Assembly: GCA_003339605.1 (NCBI GenBank)
Contig: QOVW01000079.1
Span: 1-39,228, forward strand
DNA from: Spirobacillus cienkowskii
GTDB lineage: Bacteria > Bdellovibrionota_B > Oligoflexia > Silvanigrellales > Silvanigrellaceae
DNA length: 39,228 nt
Direction: 5' to 3'
The notes under the pieces are model-generated. The model made no database searches. It saw only the letters and a list, made by a program, of their open reading frames with translations, and was not told the DNA's origin. Below, one piece after another: positions 8,524 to 16,568 of the stretch (within the stretch, counting starts at the first letter, position 1; the number at the start of each line of letters is the position of its first letter). The position numbers and the translations under genes were made by a program.

Positions 8524-9237
8524 ATGACAAACTTTGAAAGCCACCCATCCAATAAGCTAAAAGTAATAACAATAGATGGCCCAGCAGGCTCTGGTAAGAG
8601 CACAGTAGCCAAGATAGTTGCAGCAAAATTAGGTTGGATTTACGTTACAACTGGCGCAATATATAGAACTCTTGCTCTTCTTGTTCACGAAGCAAATTTA
8701 ACAGAAAAAGATTTTGAAAATATTGAAAGATTTATATCTTTCATCAACGAAAGATATCGTCAAGAATCTTCGAATGGTCGGGTTTTTATTGGAGAACGGG
8801 AAGTGACTGATGAAATTAAAACTCCTGTGGTTTCTCAATTAGCAAGCATACTTGCTCAAGAAGATTTTATTAGAAAAAGATTACTACCAATTCAAAGAAA
8901 AATTGTACTTAATAACCATGGAGCCGTTGTTGATGGAAGAGATATGGGGACAATTGTATTTCCTGATGCTCCTTTAAAAATATTTTTAACCGCATCAATA
9001 TCAGAAAGAGCTGAAAGGAGGTACAAAGAATTATATCAAAATGGCCACTCTTCAAACTTAAAAGAATTGGTAAAAGAAATTCAAGAAAGAGATACGAGAG
9101 ATGAAAACAGATCGATCGCTCCTTTAAAGCCAGCAACTGATGCGATTTCCTTAGATTCAACAAAATCAACTCAAGAAGAAATTGCTAAAAGAATTTTACA
9201 ATTTGCAGTGCAAAAAGATTTAATAATTTCTATTTGA
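8524..9237 (+). CDS. cmk: Cytidylate kinase
   Basis: It phosphorylates CMP and dCMP with ATP. The P-loop GPAGSGKST spans residues 19-27, TTGAIYR holds the substrate-side helix, VVDGRDMGTIVFPDA is the family signature, and RDTRDENRSIAPL is the lid/base-recognition segment. Length (237) is normal apart from about 10 extra N-terminal residues. AAAGGA lies seven bases before the ATG. It is embedded between accA and tolQ, 24 bp before tolQ. Confidence 0.94.
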   Translation: MTNFESHPSNKLKVITIDGPAGSGKSTVAKIVAAKLGWIYVTTGAIYRTLALLVHEANLTEKDFENIERFISFINERYRQESSNGRVFIGEREVTDEIKTPVVSQLASILAQEDFIRKRLLPIQRKIVLNNHGAVVDGRDMGTIVFPDAPLKIFLTASISERAERRYKELYQNGHSSNLKELVKEIQERDTRDENRSIAPLKPATDAISLDSTKSTQEEIAKRILQFAVQKDLIISI

Positions 9238-9261
9238 AATATAATTTACTGGAAGGTTTTT

Positions 9262-9978
9262 ATGGATAATCCTATTGTTTCATCAAAAATCGATTGGTTT
9301 TCTATCATATTAAATGGTGGACCAATTGGTATGGCAATCATGATTTTATTAATAGGTATGAGCGTATGGGCTTGGTTAGTTATAATTAGTAAAATGCGAA
9401 CTTTAAATACAATGCACTATTTATCTGAAAAATTTTTAAGTAGTTTTTGGGAAGCAAAAAGCCTTTCTGAATTAAATTTAAGAGTAAAAGATATGGAATA
9501 TAGCCCAGCTCGCGAGGTTTTTCGTTCTGGATTTAACGAGATGATTCGATTGCTACAAACTCGAGAAAAACGTGGCGCAACAAGCCCTATCGTTTTTGAT
9601 ACAGTGAAAAGAACGCTTTCAAGACAAAAAATGATTGAAGAAGCAAACCTCGCAACAAATTTAAGTATACTCGCCGTTTGCTCTTCTGCTGGCCCTTTTA
9701 TTGGACTTTTTGGTACTGTTATTGGAATTATTAGAGCGTTTCACGATATCGGCTCTAGCGGAGCTTCGAGTTTAGCTGCTGTTGCTCCAGGAATCTCTGA
9801 AGCTTTAGTTGCAACAGCTTTAGGTTTGTTTGTTGCAATTCCCGCAGTTGTATTTTACAATATTTTAATAAATAGAATCAAACAACACCTTGTTTTATTA
9901 GATGGATTTTCTGCTGATTTTATTAATATTTTAGAAAGACACTACACTATAAAACCAGAAAATCATGAAAATACATAA
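9262..9978 (+). CDS. tolQ: TolQ/ExbB proton-channel protein
   Basis: This inner-membrane protein forms, with TolR, the proton-motive-force motor that energises a TolA/TonB-type arm. Three membrane segments are visible: about residues 18-43 (GMAIMILLIGMSVWAWLVI), 130-155 (the AVCSSAGPFIGLFGTVIGI region) and 170-200 (ISEALVATALGLFVAIPAVV). The GPFIGLFGTVxG and SEALVATALGL motifs are diagnostic of MotA/TolQ/ExbB. TolQ is preferred over ExbB because tolR, a TolA-like gene and tolB follow. AAGG precedes the ATG. Confidence 0.92.
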   Translation: MDNPIVSSKIDWFSIILNGGPIGMAIMILLIGMSVWAWLVIISKMRTLNTMHYLSEKFLSSFWEAKSLSELNLRVKDMEYSPAREVFRSGFNEMIRLLQTREKRGATSPIVFDTVKRTLSRQKMIEEANLATNLSILAVCSSAGPFIGLFGTVIGIIRAFHDIGSSGASSLAAVAPGISEALVATALGLFVAIPAVVFYNILINRIKQHLVLLDGFSADFINILERHYTIKPENHENT

Positions 9979-9993
9979 TAGGAAATTTTAAAT

Positions 9994-10440
9994 ATGTCTT
10001 TTCATCTTGACAATGAAAATTTTAGTTCAGAAAGTCAAAAAAGCTCAAGTTTAATTTCAGAAATTAATATGACTCCTTTTGTTGATGTGTGCCTTGTTTT
10101 ACTTATTATTTTTATGGTTACAGCACCATTTGCAATATCTGGAGTCAATGTTAATTTACCTAAAACATCAAATACAAAACCATTATCTTTATCTTCAGAC
10201 TCACTTGTACTTTCTATTAATAAAAAAGGTGAAATGTACTTAGGAAAAACTCTTGTAAAAGAAAATAATTTAGTTTACCAAATTAAAAATTCATTTAAAA
10301 ACAAAGAGCAGACTTCTATATTTATTAGAGCTGATGACGGAGTCCCTTATGGAAAAGTTATGAGTGCTATGGCTGCAGCACAAAAAGCCGGTGTTGATAG
10401 AATTGGTATGGTTGGTGACAATAAACGTGATAAAAAATGA
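9994..10440 (+). CDS. tolR: TolR/ExbD biopolymer transport protein
   Basis: The 148-residue protein has one N-terminal membrane helix (about 28-48). The motif INMTPFVDVCLVLLIIFMV contains the Asp essential for proton coupling in this family. A periplasmic domain of about 95 residues follows, with the typical VNLPKT, IRADDGVPYGKVMSAMAAAQKAGV and GMV segments. It sits 15 bp after tolQ, and its TGA overlaps the ATG of the next gene, suggesting translational coupling. Confidence 0.92.
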   Translation: MSFHLDNENFSSESQKSSSLISEINMTPFVDVCLVLLIIFMVTAPFAISGVNVNLPKTSNTKPLSLSSDSLVLSINKKGEMYLGKTLVKENNLVYQIKNSFKNKEQTSIFIRADDGVPYGKVMSAMAAAQKAGVDRIGMVGDNKRDKK

Positions 10441-11645
10441 TTAATAAAAATGAATTAATTAATAAAAATCATTATAAATTTCCTGATGTTGATGAAAACA
10501 ATATGATTAAATACAATAAAACATATTATTCATCAAACAATCATATTTACTTTTCTAGATACTCTAATTATAGTATTTATGATAAACCTCTTAATAGCAA
10601 TAAATTTATAAAAATCTCAGAAATTCCTTTAAATTTAAAAATAAAACAACCCTTAATAGACATAAAACATAGCAATTTTAAAATTCCGTTTTTATCTCCA
10701 AAGGAAGTAAAAGAAATTTATAAACCTCAATTAAATCATTTTTATATTTCTTTATCCCTTCATTGCTGCTTAATAATTTTATTTTTTATTGCCTCATACT
10801 TTATGCAACTGCAAAATAAAAAAATTGAATTTATAGAAGTAACATTTGGCATAAATGACAATAACTCTCAAACAGCTCAAAAAAGTAACTCAGATGAAAT
10901 TGGTGAAACTGAGGCAACTAAAACTATTCGAGATTTACCACAGCTTACAAAAAATATTACTCCCGACACTTCTCCAAGCATAGAAGATCAAATTAAATTT
11001 AAAGACGATTCAGAAAAAGCATTATTTAAAGAACAAAAAAAACTTGTAAAATCTGAGGAAAAAAAAGAAAAAAAGGAAATTACACTTAACAACAAACCAT
11101 TGGGGCCTATTCCAGAAAAAGATAAACAAAAAGTTAAATTAGAAGATTTTTTAAATAGAAAAGAAATAGACACAAGAAAAAGTAGTAGCATGAAAACTGA
11201 TGGAGTTAGAAACAAAGACGAAACAAAGCCAGATGGAAAGTTAAATACACCAGATGTGGTTAATAAATCACCTTTTGCTTCTCCTTCTGATAGCCCAGCC
11301 AATCCTTTTGCAGACTCTCCTTCTGGAGTGTTAGAAGGAAAAGTAAGTAGCAAAAGTTATAATACTTATAAAGCATACATCGGAAGACAATTAAAATTAA
11401 ATTGGCTAACTTCAGAAGGCACAAGCTTTCCTGCCTCTTTAAAGTCAAAAGTTGAATTTACAATTAATCAATATGGTTACCTAATTGGTAAACCTAAAAT
11501 TATTTCTTCTAGTGGTAATAAAGAATTTGATACATTAGTATTAAATTCTTTAGAAAGCACTTTCCCTGTAGACGAACGCCCTCCAAAAGATATCAATCCT
11601 CCTAAAAAATTTGAGGCTTTTTATACTTCTAAAACTGTTAAATAA
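10437..11645 (+). CDS. TolA/TonB-like energy-transducing protein with long cytoplasmic N-terminus
   Basis: By position this is the arm linking the TolQR motor to the outer membrane. A single membrane helix lies at about residues 101-125 (FYISLSLHCCLIILFFIASYF). A periplasmic linker rich in Lys, Glu, Pro and Ser covers about 140-310. The C-terminal 95 residues form a TonB/TolA-C-like domain (NTYKAYIGRQLKLNW, VEFTINQYGYLIGKPKI, FDTLVLNSLESTFP). Unusually, about 100 residues precede the membrane helix, where TolA and TonB normally have only 10-35. That extension is rich in Asn, Tyr and Lys and has no recognised fold. The start overlaps tolR by four bases, and no better downstream start with a ribosome site was found. 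Confidence 0.8.
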   Translation: MINKNELINKNHYKFPDVDENNMIKYNKTYYSSNNHIYFSRYSNYSIYDKPLNSNKFIKISEIPLNLKIKQPLIDIKHSNFKIPFLSPKEVKEIYKPQLNHFYISLSLHCCLIILFFIASYFMQLQNKKIEFIEVTFGINDNNSQTAQKSNSDEIGETEATKTIRDLPQLTKNITPDTSPSIEDQIKFKDDSEKALFKEQKKLVKSEEKKEKKEITLNNKPLGPIPEKDKQKVKLEDFLNRKEIDTRKSSSMKTDGVRNKDETKPDGKLNTPDVVNKSPFASPSDSPANPFADSPSGVLEGKVSSKSYNTYKAYIGRQLKLNWLTSEGTSFPASLKSKVEFTINQYGYLIGKPKIISSSGNKEFDTLVLNSLESTFPVDERPPKDINPPKKFEAFYTSKTVK

Positions 11646-11646
11646 T

Positions 11647-11651
11647 GAGGA
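11647..11651 (+). promoter_or_regulatory. Shine-Dalgarno deciding the tolB start
   Basis: GAGGA lies five bases before the ATG at 11657. The earlier in-frame ATG at 11645, which overlaps the previous stop, has no such site, so 11657 is preferred. Confidence 0.6.
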
Positions 11652-11656
11652 TATTT

Positions 11657-13150
11657 ATGAAATTTAAATATTTTTTAAAACACTTTACTTTCTTAATTTT
11701 TTTATTAGTACTAAACTATAAACCTTTATTTGCAAAAGAAGATTTTAGTTTTTCTAATAAAACAAAATTTTTAAATACTAATCCAAAAAAAAATCTTGAA
11801 AATAATAACTATATTAAAATTGCAAATGCTGATGATGAAGTTCCAGAAAATAAATTAGATAATACTATTGATGTTGGTGCTCCTGGCGTAAAAAAAATAA
11901 AAATAACAATACCTAACTTTTTTTTAATAGATAAATCAATTCCTATAAACAATACTGATCTAAACAAATTCACAAAAAGAATGCACAATATTCTTGCATT
12001 TACTAATTGGTTTGAATTTATTTCTCAAGAAACTCAACAAAATAATTCAAAACAAAATCTATTGCCATTTCAAGCGACAACTTGGAAATCATTAAAAACA
12101 GAATATGTAATTATAGGAAATTTCAATATTTCTTCATCACAAAATAGATTTAATTTAGAGTTAAGATTATTTGACGTTAAAACTCAAAATTTAATTATTG
12201 GTAAAAGCTATTTAAACCTTAATTTTAAATCTGTTGATGTTGCTTTAAAAAGATTTGGTGACTTACTTATTGAAGCTCTAACAGGCACTCAAGGTCCATT
12301 TATGTCGCAAATTGTCTTTGTAGGAAGAAAACATTCTGATACAAATGGACAAATATATATTTCTGACTTTGATGGAGGAAATTTAAAACAAATAACCAAT
12401 AATAATTCTGTTAATTTAAGTCCAACATGGACAAAAGATGGTACAAAAATTACTTACACATCTTTTAAATCGGGTAAACCCGAAATATATTCTTACAACT
12501 TAAACACAAAACAAGAGCTTCGAGTAGTCGCTAATATGCCAAACAGCTCTGGCGCATCGTGGTCACCTGATGGCAATACAATTGCGTTCTCATCCAGCAC
12601 AAACGACGGCTCTACCCATATTTTTAGTATGAACAAGTTTGGCAGTAATAAAAAAGTTTTAATTGATACAAGCGCAATTGAGGTAGAACCATCTTTTTCT
12701 CCTGATGGTAAATTTTTAGCTTATACAAGCACAAAATTTGGTAAACCTATGATTTTTGTTAAAGATTTAGAAAACGATAGCAATACTCGGATCACTTATG
12801 CAGGTTGGTATAATGCCTCTGCAAGTTGGTCACCAGACAGCAGAACTATTGCGTTTGCAAGTTATGACCGAGATATTGATAGATGGGATTTGTTCAAGAT
12901 TAACGCAAATGGCTCTAATATTGAAAGATTAACGTTAAACCAAGGTGATAACGAAAAGCCGAGTTGGTCTCCTGATGGAAGATTTATAATTTTTCAATCC
13001 GACAGAAATTCAAAAGGAACTCGCTACGGTACAAAAAAACTTTTTGTTATGACTAAAGATGGCGCTTATCAAAAGGTATTAGATATCCCTCTTGCAGAGG
13101 CAAAACAGCCATCTTGGGGACCATATATCTTGCAATTTGAAGCTGATTAA
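11657..13150 (+). CDS. tolB: Tol-Pal system beta-propeller protein TolB
   Basis: This periplasmic protein links Pal and outer-membrane partners to the Tol motor during envelope constriction. A signal peptide begins MKFKYFLKHFTFLIFLLV and probably ends after LFA. An alpha/beta domain with the VGAPGVKKIKITIPNFF and EYVIIGNF segments spans roughly 60-205. Five or six propeller repeats follow, each with a SPDG- or SWSPD-type turn (LSPTWTKDG, ASWSPDGNTIAFSS, PSFSPDGKFLAYTS, ASWSPDSRTIAFAS, PSWSPDGRFIIFQS). Length is slightly above the usual 430 because of an Asn/Lys-rich segment after the signal. An upstream ATG at 11645 would add four residues. It closes the operon and converges on rdgB; no pal gene follows. 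Confidence 0.93.
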   Translation: MKFKYFLKHFTFLIFLLVLNYKPLFAKEDFSFSNKTKFLNTNPKKNLENNNYIKIANADDEVPENKLDNTIDVGAPGVKKIKITIPNFFLIDKSIPINNTDLNKFTKRMHNILAFTNWFEFISQETQQNNSKQNLLPFQATTWKSLKTEYVIIGNFNISSSQNRFNLELRLFDVKTQNLIIGKSYLNLNFKSVDVALKRFGDLLIEALTGTQGPFMSQIVFVGRKHSDTNGQIYISDFDGGNLKQITNNNSVNLSPTWTKDGTKITYTSFKSGKPEIYSYNLNTKQELRVVANMPNSSGASWSPDGNTIAFSSSTNDGSTHIFSMNKFGSNKKVLIDTSAIEVEPSFSPDGKFLAYTSTKFGKPMIFVKDLENDSNTRITYAGWYNASASWSPDSRTIAFASYDRDIDRWDLFKINANGSNIERLTLNQGDNEKPSWSPDGRFIIFQSDRNSKGTRYGTKKLFVMTKDGAYQKVLDIPLAEAKQPSWGPYILQFEAD

Positions 13151-13171
13151 AAATTAAATTTAACTTTTTTT
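13149..13171. terminator. AT-rich near-palindrome between tolB and rdgB
   Basis: An A-rich arm and a T-rich arm around TTAAATTTAA lie exactly between the two convergent stops and end in a run of seven T. The stem has one mismatch and no GC, so bidirectional termination is plausible but weak. Confidence 0.3.
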
Positions 13172-13999
13172 ACTGATTTTTTGCATTGCAAAAGCTCGAT
13201 GACTCTGCTTATTTTTTTCTTCTAAAGAAATGCTTGCAAAAGATAAGTTATTATTTTGCATTGGGTAAAATAATGAATCATACCCATGTCCAGCGCCCTC
13301 AATTAAATTCTGTTCTTGAGAAGAAACTTCACCCCGACAATAACCTACACTAACTCTTACAAAATTCTGATCTGAAAGTTTTGAATTAAAATCAGAAAAT
13401 GGAATATTCAAAATAAAACCATCTCCAAAACAATTTTGTTCGTAGTTAATTTTTGCTAGAATTTCTTTTTCATAATGAATAGTCTTAGGATTAACAAAAT
13501 CGATAGAATCTTTAATTAATAAACTAGAATTATTGGTTATAGTATTAAAATTAACTTCAAACAGAAAACAAATAAAAAATCCTTTTAATCTTTTTTCATC
13601 TTTAAAATTATAAGCATGAATAGAGTTCAAAATCTCGTTTCTTAATTTTAACCTATTTTTCGCGTCATCACGCGGCTCTCCGCCAAAAGAAGCAGAATGC
13701 ACACCAGGTAAAAAATTTAAATGCGGCACACACAATCCAGAATCATCAACAATAATTCTATTAATATTAAGTTCTTTAGTTTTTTCTAAATTATTGTGCA
13801 AAAATGTTATTGCTGAAACCAGTTTTACAAAGCCATTTGCTAAAAAAATATCTGAATTTTCAATGGGGCTTAAAAGCTTGTCATTTATTTTAGAATATTT
13901 TTTTAATTCATTGATTCCAATAACAGTAGTACCGGAATCTAAAATATTTTTAAATTCTTTTAGTTTTCCCTGATTAGATGTAAAAATTAAAACTGTCAT
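13160..13999 (-). CDS. rdgB: RdgB/HAM1-family non-canonical purine NTP pyrophosphatase
   Basis: It hydrolyses ITP, dITP and XTP to monophosphates, protecting DNA from deaminated purines. The family start is clear (VLIFTSNQGKLKEFKNIL), as are the catalytic acidic motif IIVDDSGLCVPHLNFLPGVHSA and the C-terminal GAGHGYDSLFYP plus EEKNKQSHRAFAM. At 279 residues it is about 80 longer than usual. Extra sequence lies at roughly 75-90 and 140-215. In the second block the standard short strand-loop-strand is replaced by Asn/Phe-rich sequence. The usual NAxxKA signature reads NGFVKL. The core motifs remain, so activity is likely. It is the last gene of the gyrase-side minus-strand run. Confidence 0.82.
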   Translation of the reverse strand: MTVLIFTSNQGKLKEFKNILDSGTTVIGINELKKYSKINDKLLSPIENSDIFLANGFVKLVSAITFLHNNLEKTKELNINRIIVDDSGLCVPHLNFLPGVHSASFGGEPRDDAKNRLKLRNEILNSIHAYNFKDEKRLKGFFICFLFEVNFNTITNNSSLLIKDSIDFVNPKTIHYEKEILAKINYEQNCFGDGFILNIPFSDFNSKLSDQNFVRVSVGYCRGEVSSQEQNLIEGAGHGYDSLFYPMQNNNLSFASISLEEKNKQSHRAFAMQKISKKS

Positions 14000-14021
14000 T
14001 AATTAACAAACTTTACTAAAG

Positions 14022-14678
14022 TTAAACAATATTTTTTTGACCAGATTTTTCCCAATCTTCAATAAATTGAGCCAAACCTTTCTCAGTGAGAGGATGCTTA
14101 TAGAGCTGTAACAAAACTTTATAAGGTATTGTCGCAACATCAGCGCCGGCAAGAATAGCGTCTGTAACATGTCTTGGATTTCTTATGCTTGCAGCAAGAA
14201 TTTTAGTTTCAACTTTATGAGAAGAATAAAGTTCTTTTATTTCAGATATAAGCCGAATTCCCTCTTCACCAATATCATCAAGTCTACCTATAAATGGTGA
14301 AATATACGTTGCCCCAGCTTTTGCAGCAAGAAGTGCCTGACCAACGCTAAAACATAACGTCACGTTGGTTTTAATTCCTTTACCAGTTAAAAACTTACAT
14401 GCTTTTAAGCCTTCTTGAGTTAACGGTAACTTAATCACAATACTATTTGCAATTTTTATGAGTTCTTCTGCCTCACGAAGCATATCTTTGCAGTTTTGAG
14501 ATATCACTTCTGCAGAAACAGGTCCTGGTATTATATTTATAATGTCTAACAATACCGATTTAAAATCTTTTCCAGATTTTGCAATGAGAGTTGGGTTTGT
14601 AGTGACTCCATCACATACTCCAAGCTCTGCTACTGTTTTAATTTCATCAATATCAGCCGAATCAATAAATATTTTCAT
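14022..14678 (-). CDS. tal: Short transaldolase (TalC/MipB/FSA-like family)
   Basis: The 218-residue TIM-barrel enzyme transfers dihydroxyacetone units between sugar phosphates in the non-oxidative pentose phosphate pathway. The Schiff-base lysine is K83 (VIKLPLT). Two positions separate true transaldolases from fructose-6-phosphate aldolase. FSA carries Gln59 and Tyr131, while here the equivalents are E57 (VSAEV) and F129 (SPFIGRLDDIG), both transaldolase-like. MKIFIDSADIDEI and TTNPTLI are family hallmarks. It lies 13 bp after the lipoprotein gene and 22 bp before rdgB. Confidence 0.92.
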   Translation of the reverse strand: MKIFIDSADIDEIKTVAELGVCDGVTTNPTLIAKSGKDFKSVLLDIINIIPGPVSAEVISQNCKDMLREAEELIKIANSIVIKLPLTQEGLKACKFLTGKGIKTNVTLCFSVGQALLAAKAGATYISPFIGRLDDIGEEGIRLISEIKELYSSHKVETKILAASIRNPRHVTDAILAGADVATIPYKVLLQLYKHPLTEKGLAQFIEDWEKSGQKNIV

Positions 14679-14691
14679 AAATTCACCTTAA

Positions 14692-16557
14692 TTAATTTAG
14701 GGTAAAAACAGGATCTGTTTGCTGAACTGTAAAGCGAGAAATTTTTCCATAAATAAAGTTTATACAAAAAATTTGAGGTGTACTAGCAACAGGAGAAACA
14801 TCAGTACATGCCTCTTCTCCATTAGCTGCTTGAAACGAAAAGATTGAAGGTTTTAATGGATCAACCTCTAAATTTGGATAAGTTTGGTTACCGCTTAAAG
14901 ATGATGGGTTAGAAGTTAACCAACTTGAATCCCTGCCTAGCGAAGAAGTTGAGTATGAAAGCCTTGCCCAATAAGGTAAACAGACATTTCCTGGAAATTT
15001 TAACACACCAAAGTTTTTTATACCTGTATTAAAGCTTTTAAAAATATCTTTATCAGATTGAGGCGCCTTTACTTGCGAAGTTCGTGAGTACATAAAAAAT
15101 GTTAATGGACCTGCGTTTTTGGTGCCAGATGCTCCATTTACCCAATTGCTTTTAATACTAGGAGTGGTCGTATTATATTGATCAATAAGCTGAATATTTG
15201 CAATATTTTTAAAATCTGAATCATCTAAAGATGTGCCTCTTGTTCCTTTAATACTGCTAATATTCGCTTTTAAAAGCTCTAAACCCGTAACTCCAAAAAC
15301 TTCATTTCCATATCCAGAAGAAGACTCTGTTCCAGATTTGTCATTCGATCCATTATTTCCTCTTTTAACAACAAATAGAGAATTATCACCCAAAATAGAA
15401 TACTGATTTACAAGGCTAGTTGCTGATGTGGAACTATAACAACCAACAGCAGAACCTGTTGGCCCCGAACCATTGTTTACAGAATTAGCCCAATACGAAG
15501 ACCAAAAACCTGCTTGAAACGAAAAGCTACTTACATCAATTTTTGAGCGATCAGAACCATTTAAGATATTAATACCATTAGTTGTTGAAGCATATGACAT
15601 GCCATTTTGATTCCAACCTAAAGGAACAAAATATGTCGATAAATTTAAAGATTTGGAGTTCACAATATCTGCCATATCTACTGCAGCCAATGAAACAGTT
15701 CTAAAATCTGTTTGAAGACAATTCACAGCGCCACCAGAACATGTTTTTTGATTGGCTCCCGCAACTCCAGCAAAATAAGGAAGAGGATCCACTAAATTGT
15801 TTGGAGTCTGCATATTCATTGCTCCTGTTGGAAAAGCAATAAATAAATCATGAACTGCATCATAAGTAGGAGAAGAAAAGCCAAACTCATAATCTACTTT
15901 AGAGGAGTTACTATTAGAAACTGAATTACGCACTAGTGACTTTGGATCATTTAAACCATAAGACAAAATAAACTGCAATTCAGCAGAGGTAAAAGCACTG
16001 TTCACTTTTGCAACAAACACTCTTGCAGGTGTTTTGGCTCCAGTTATGTTATCTTCTTGAACAAAGGGAGTAATTGTTCCATAAACATAATAATTCGTAT
16101 CACTACTATCAATACTTCTTCTAAAAATACCTAAATTTTTAACAGATTGTTTTGCTACGGATGAAGGCAAAACAAGTTTTAAGTTAGAAAGACTTGTTGG
16201 CAAAGAATTTGAGTAATCATAAAACCAAATTTCAGTAGATGGGTATGAAGAGTCAAAAGACAGCGCAACTAGCTTTCCATCATCACTGACAGCAAGTTCA
16301 GAACCATGGGCAGGAACAGGCATTACTGTTTGTAAAGAATGAATGCCTGAGTTGTTAACTGAATAGCTTTGAATACTGCCATTTGAATACTCACCATTTC
16401 CAGAAGTATTTAACACTAAAAAATTAGTTGAATTTAAGGCTACAATCGCTCCAGGAAAAGAAATATTATCTCCTATTTCTGGTGCAAGAGGTCTTTTAGC
16501 ACAAAAACATAAAAACAATGTCAAAAACAAACAAAAAGGCGTAATTAATTTTTTCAT
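14692..16557 (-). CDS. Large lipoprotein of unknown function
   Basis: I do not recognise this family. The ATG at 16557 begins a classic lipoprotein signal (MKKLITPFCLFLTLFLCFC) with a Cys just before Ala-Lys as lipidation site. A GTG at 16572, overlapping the gyrA stop, would add five residues and spoil the signal start. The mature part of about 600 residues is rich in Ser, Asn, Gly and Thr. Its first third has propeller-like repeats (GSELAVSDDGKLVALSF, TEIWFYDYSN). Cysteine pairs such as CSGGAVNC and the late EEAC...IFC could form disulfides, consistent with an extracytoplasmic location. It sits directly after gyrA and before the transaldolase gene, neither of which suggests a role. Confidence 0.7.
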   Translation of the reverse strand: MKKLITPFCLFLTLFLCFCAKRPLAPEIGDNISFPGAIVALNSTNFLVLNTSGNGEYSNGSIQSYSVNNSGIHSLQTVMPVPAHGSELAVSDDGKLVALSFDSSYPSTEIWFYDYSNSLPTSLSNLKLVLPSSVAKQSVKNLGIFRRSIDSSDTNYYVYGTITPFVQEDNITGAKTPARVFVAKVNSAFTSAELQFILSYGLNDPKSLVRNSVSNSNSSKVDYEFGFSSPTYDAVHDLFIAFPTGAMNMQTPNNLVDPLPYFAGVAGANQKTCSGGAVNCLQTDFRTVSLAAVDMADIVNSKSLNLSTYFVPLGWNQNGMSYASTTNGINILNGSDRSKIDVSSFSFQAGFWSSYWANSVNNGSGPTGSAVGCYSSTSATSLVNQYSILGDNSLFVVKRGNNGSNDKSGTESSSGYGNEVFGVTGLELLKANISSIKGTRGTSLDDSDFKNIANIQLIDQYNTTTPSIKSNWVNGASGTKNAGPLTFFMYSRTSQVKAPQSDKDIFKSFNTGIKNFGVLKFPGNVCLPYWARLSYSTSSLGRDSSWLTSNPSSLSGNQTYPNLEVDPLKPSIFSFQAANGEEACTDVSPVASTPQIFCINFIYGKISRFTVQQTDPVFTLN

Positions 16558-16568
16558 ATCATTCACAA

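Noticed and set aside
10988-11353. 121-codon minus-strand frame inside the TolA/TonB-like gene
   Set aside because: Its Ser/Phe/Leu-rich composition mirrors the Lys/Glu/Pro linker on the coding strand; no start signals.
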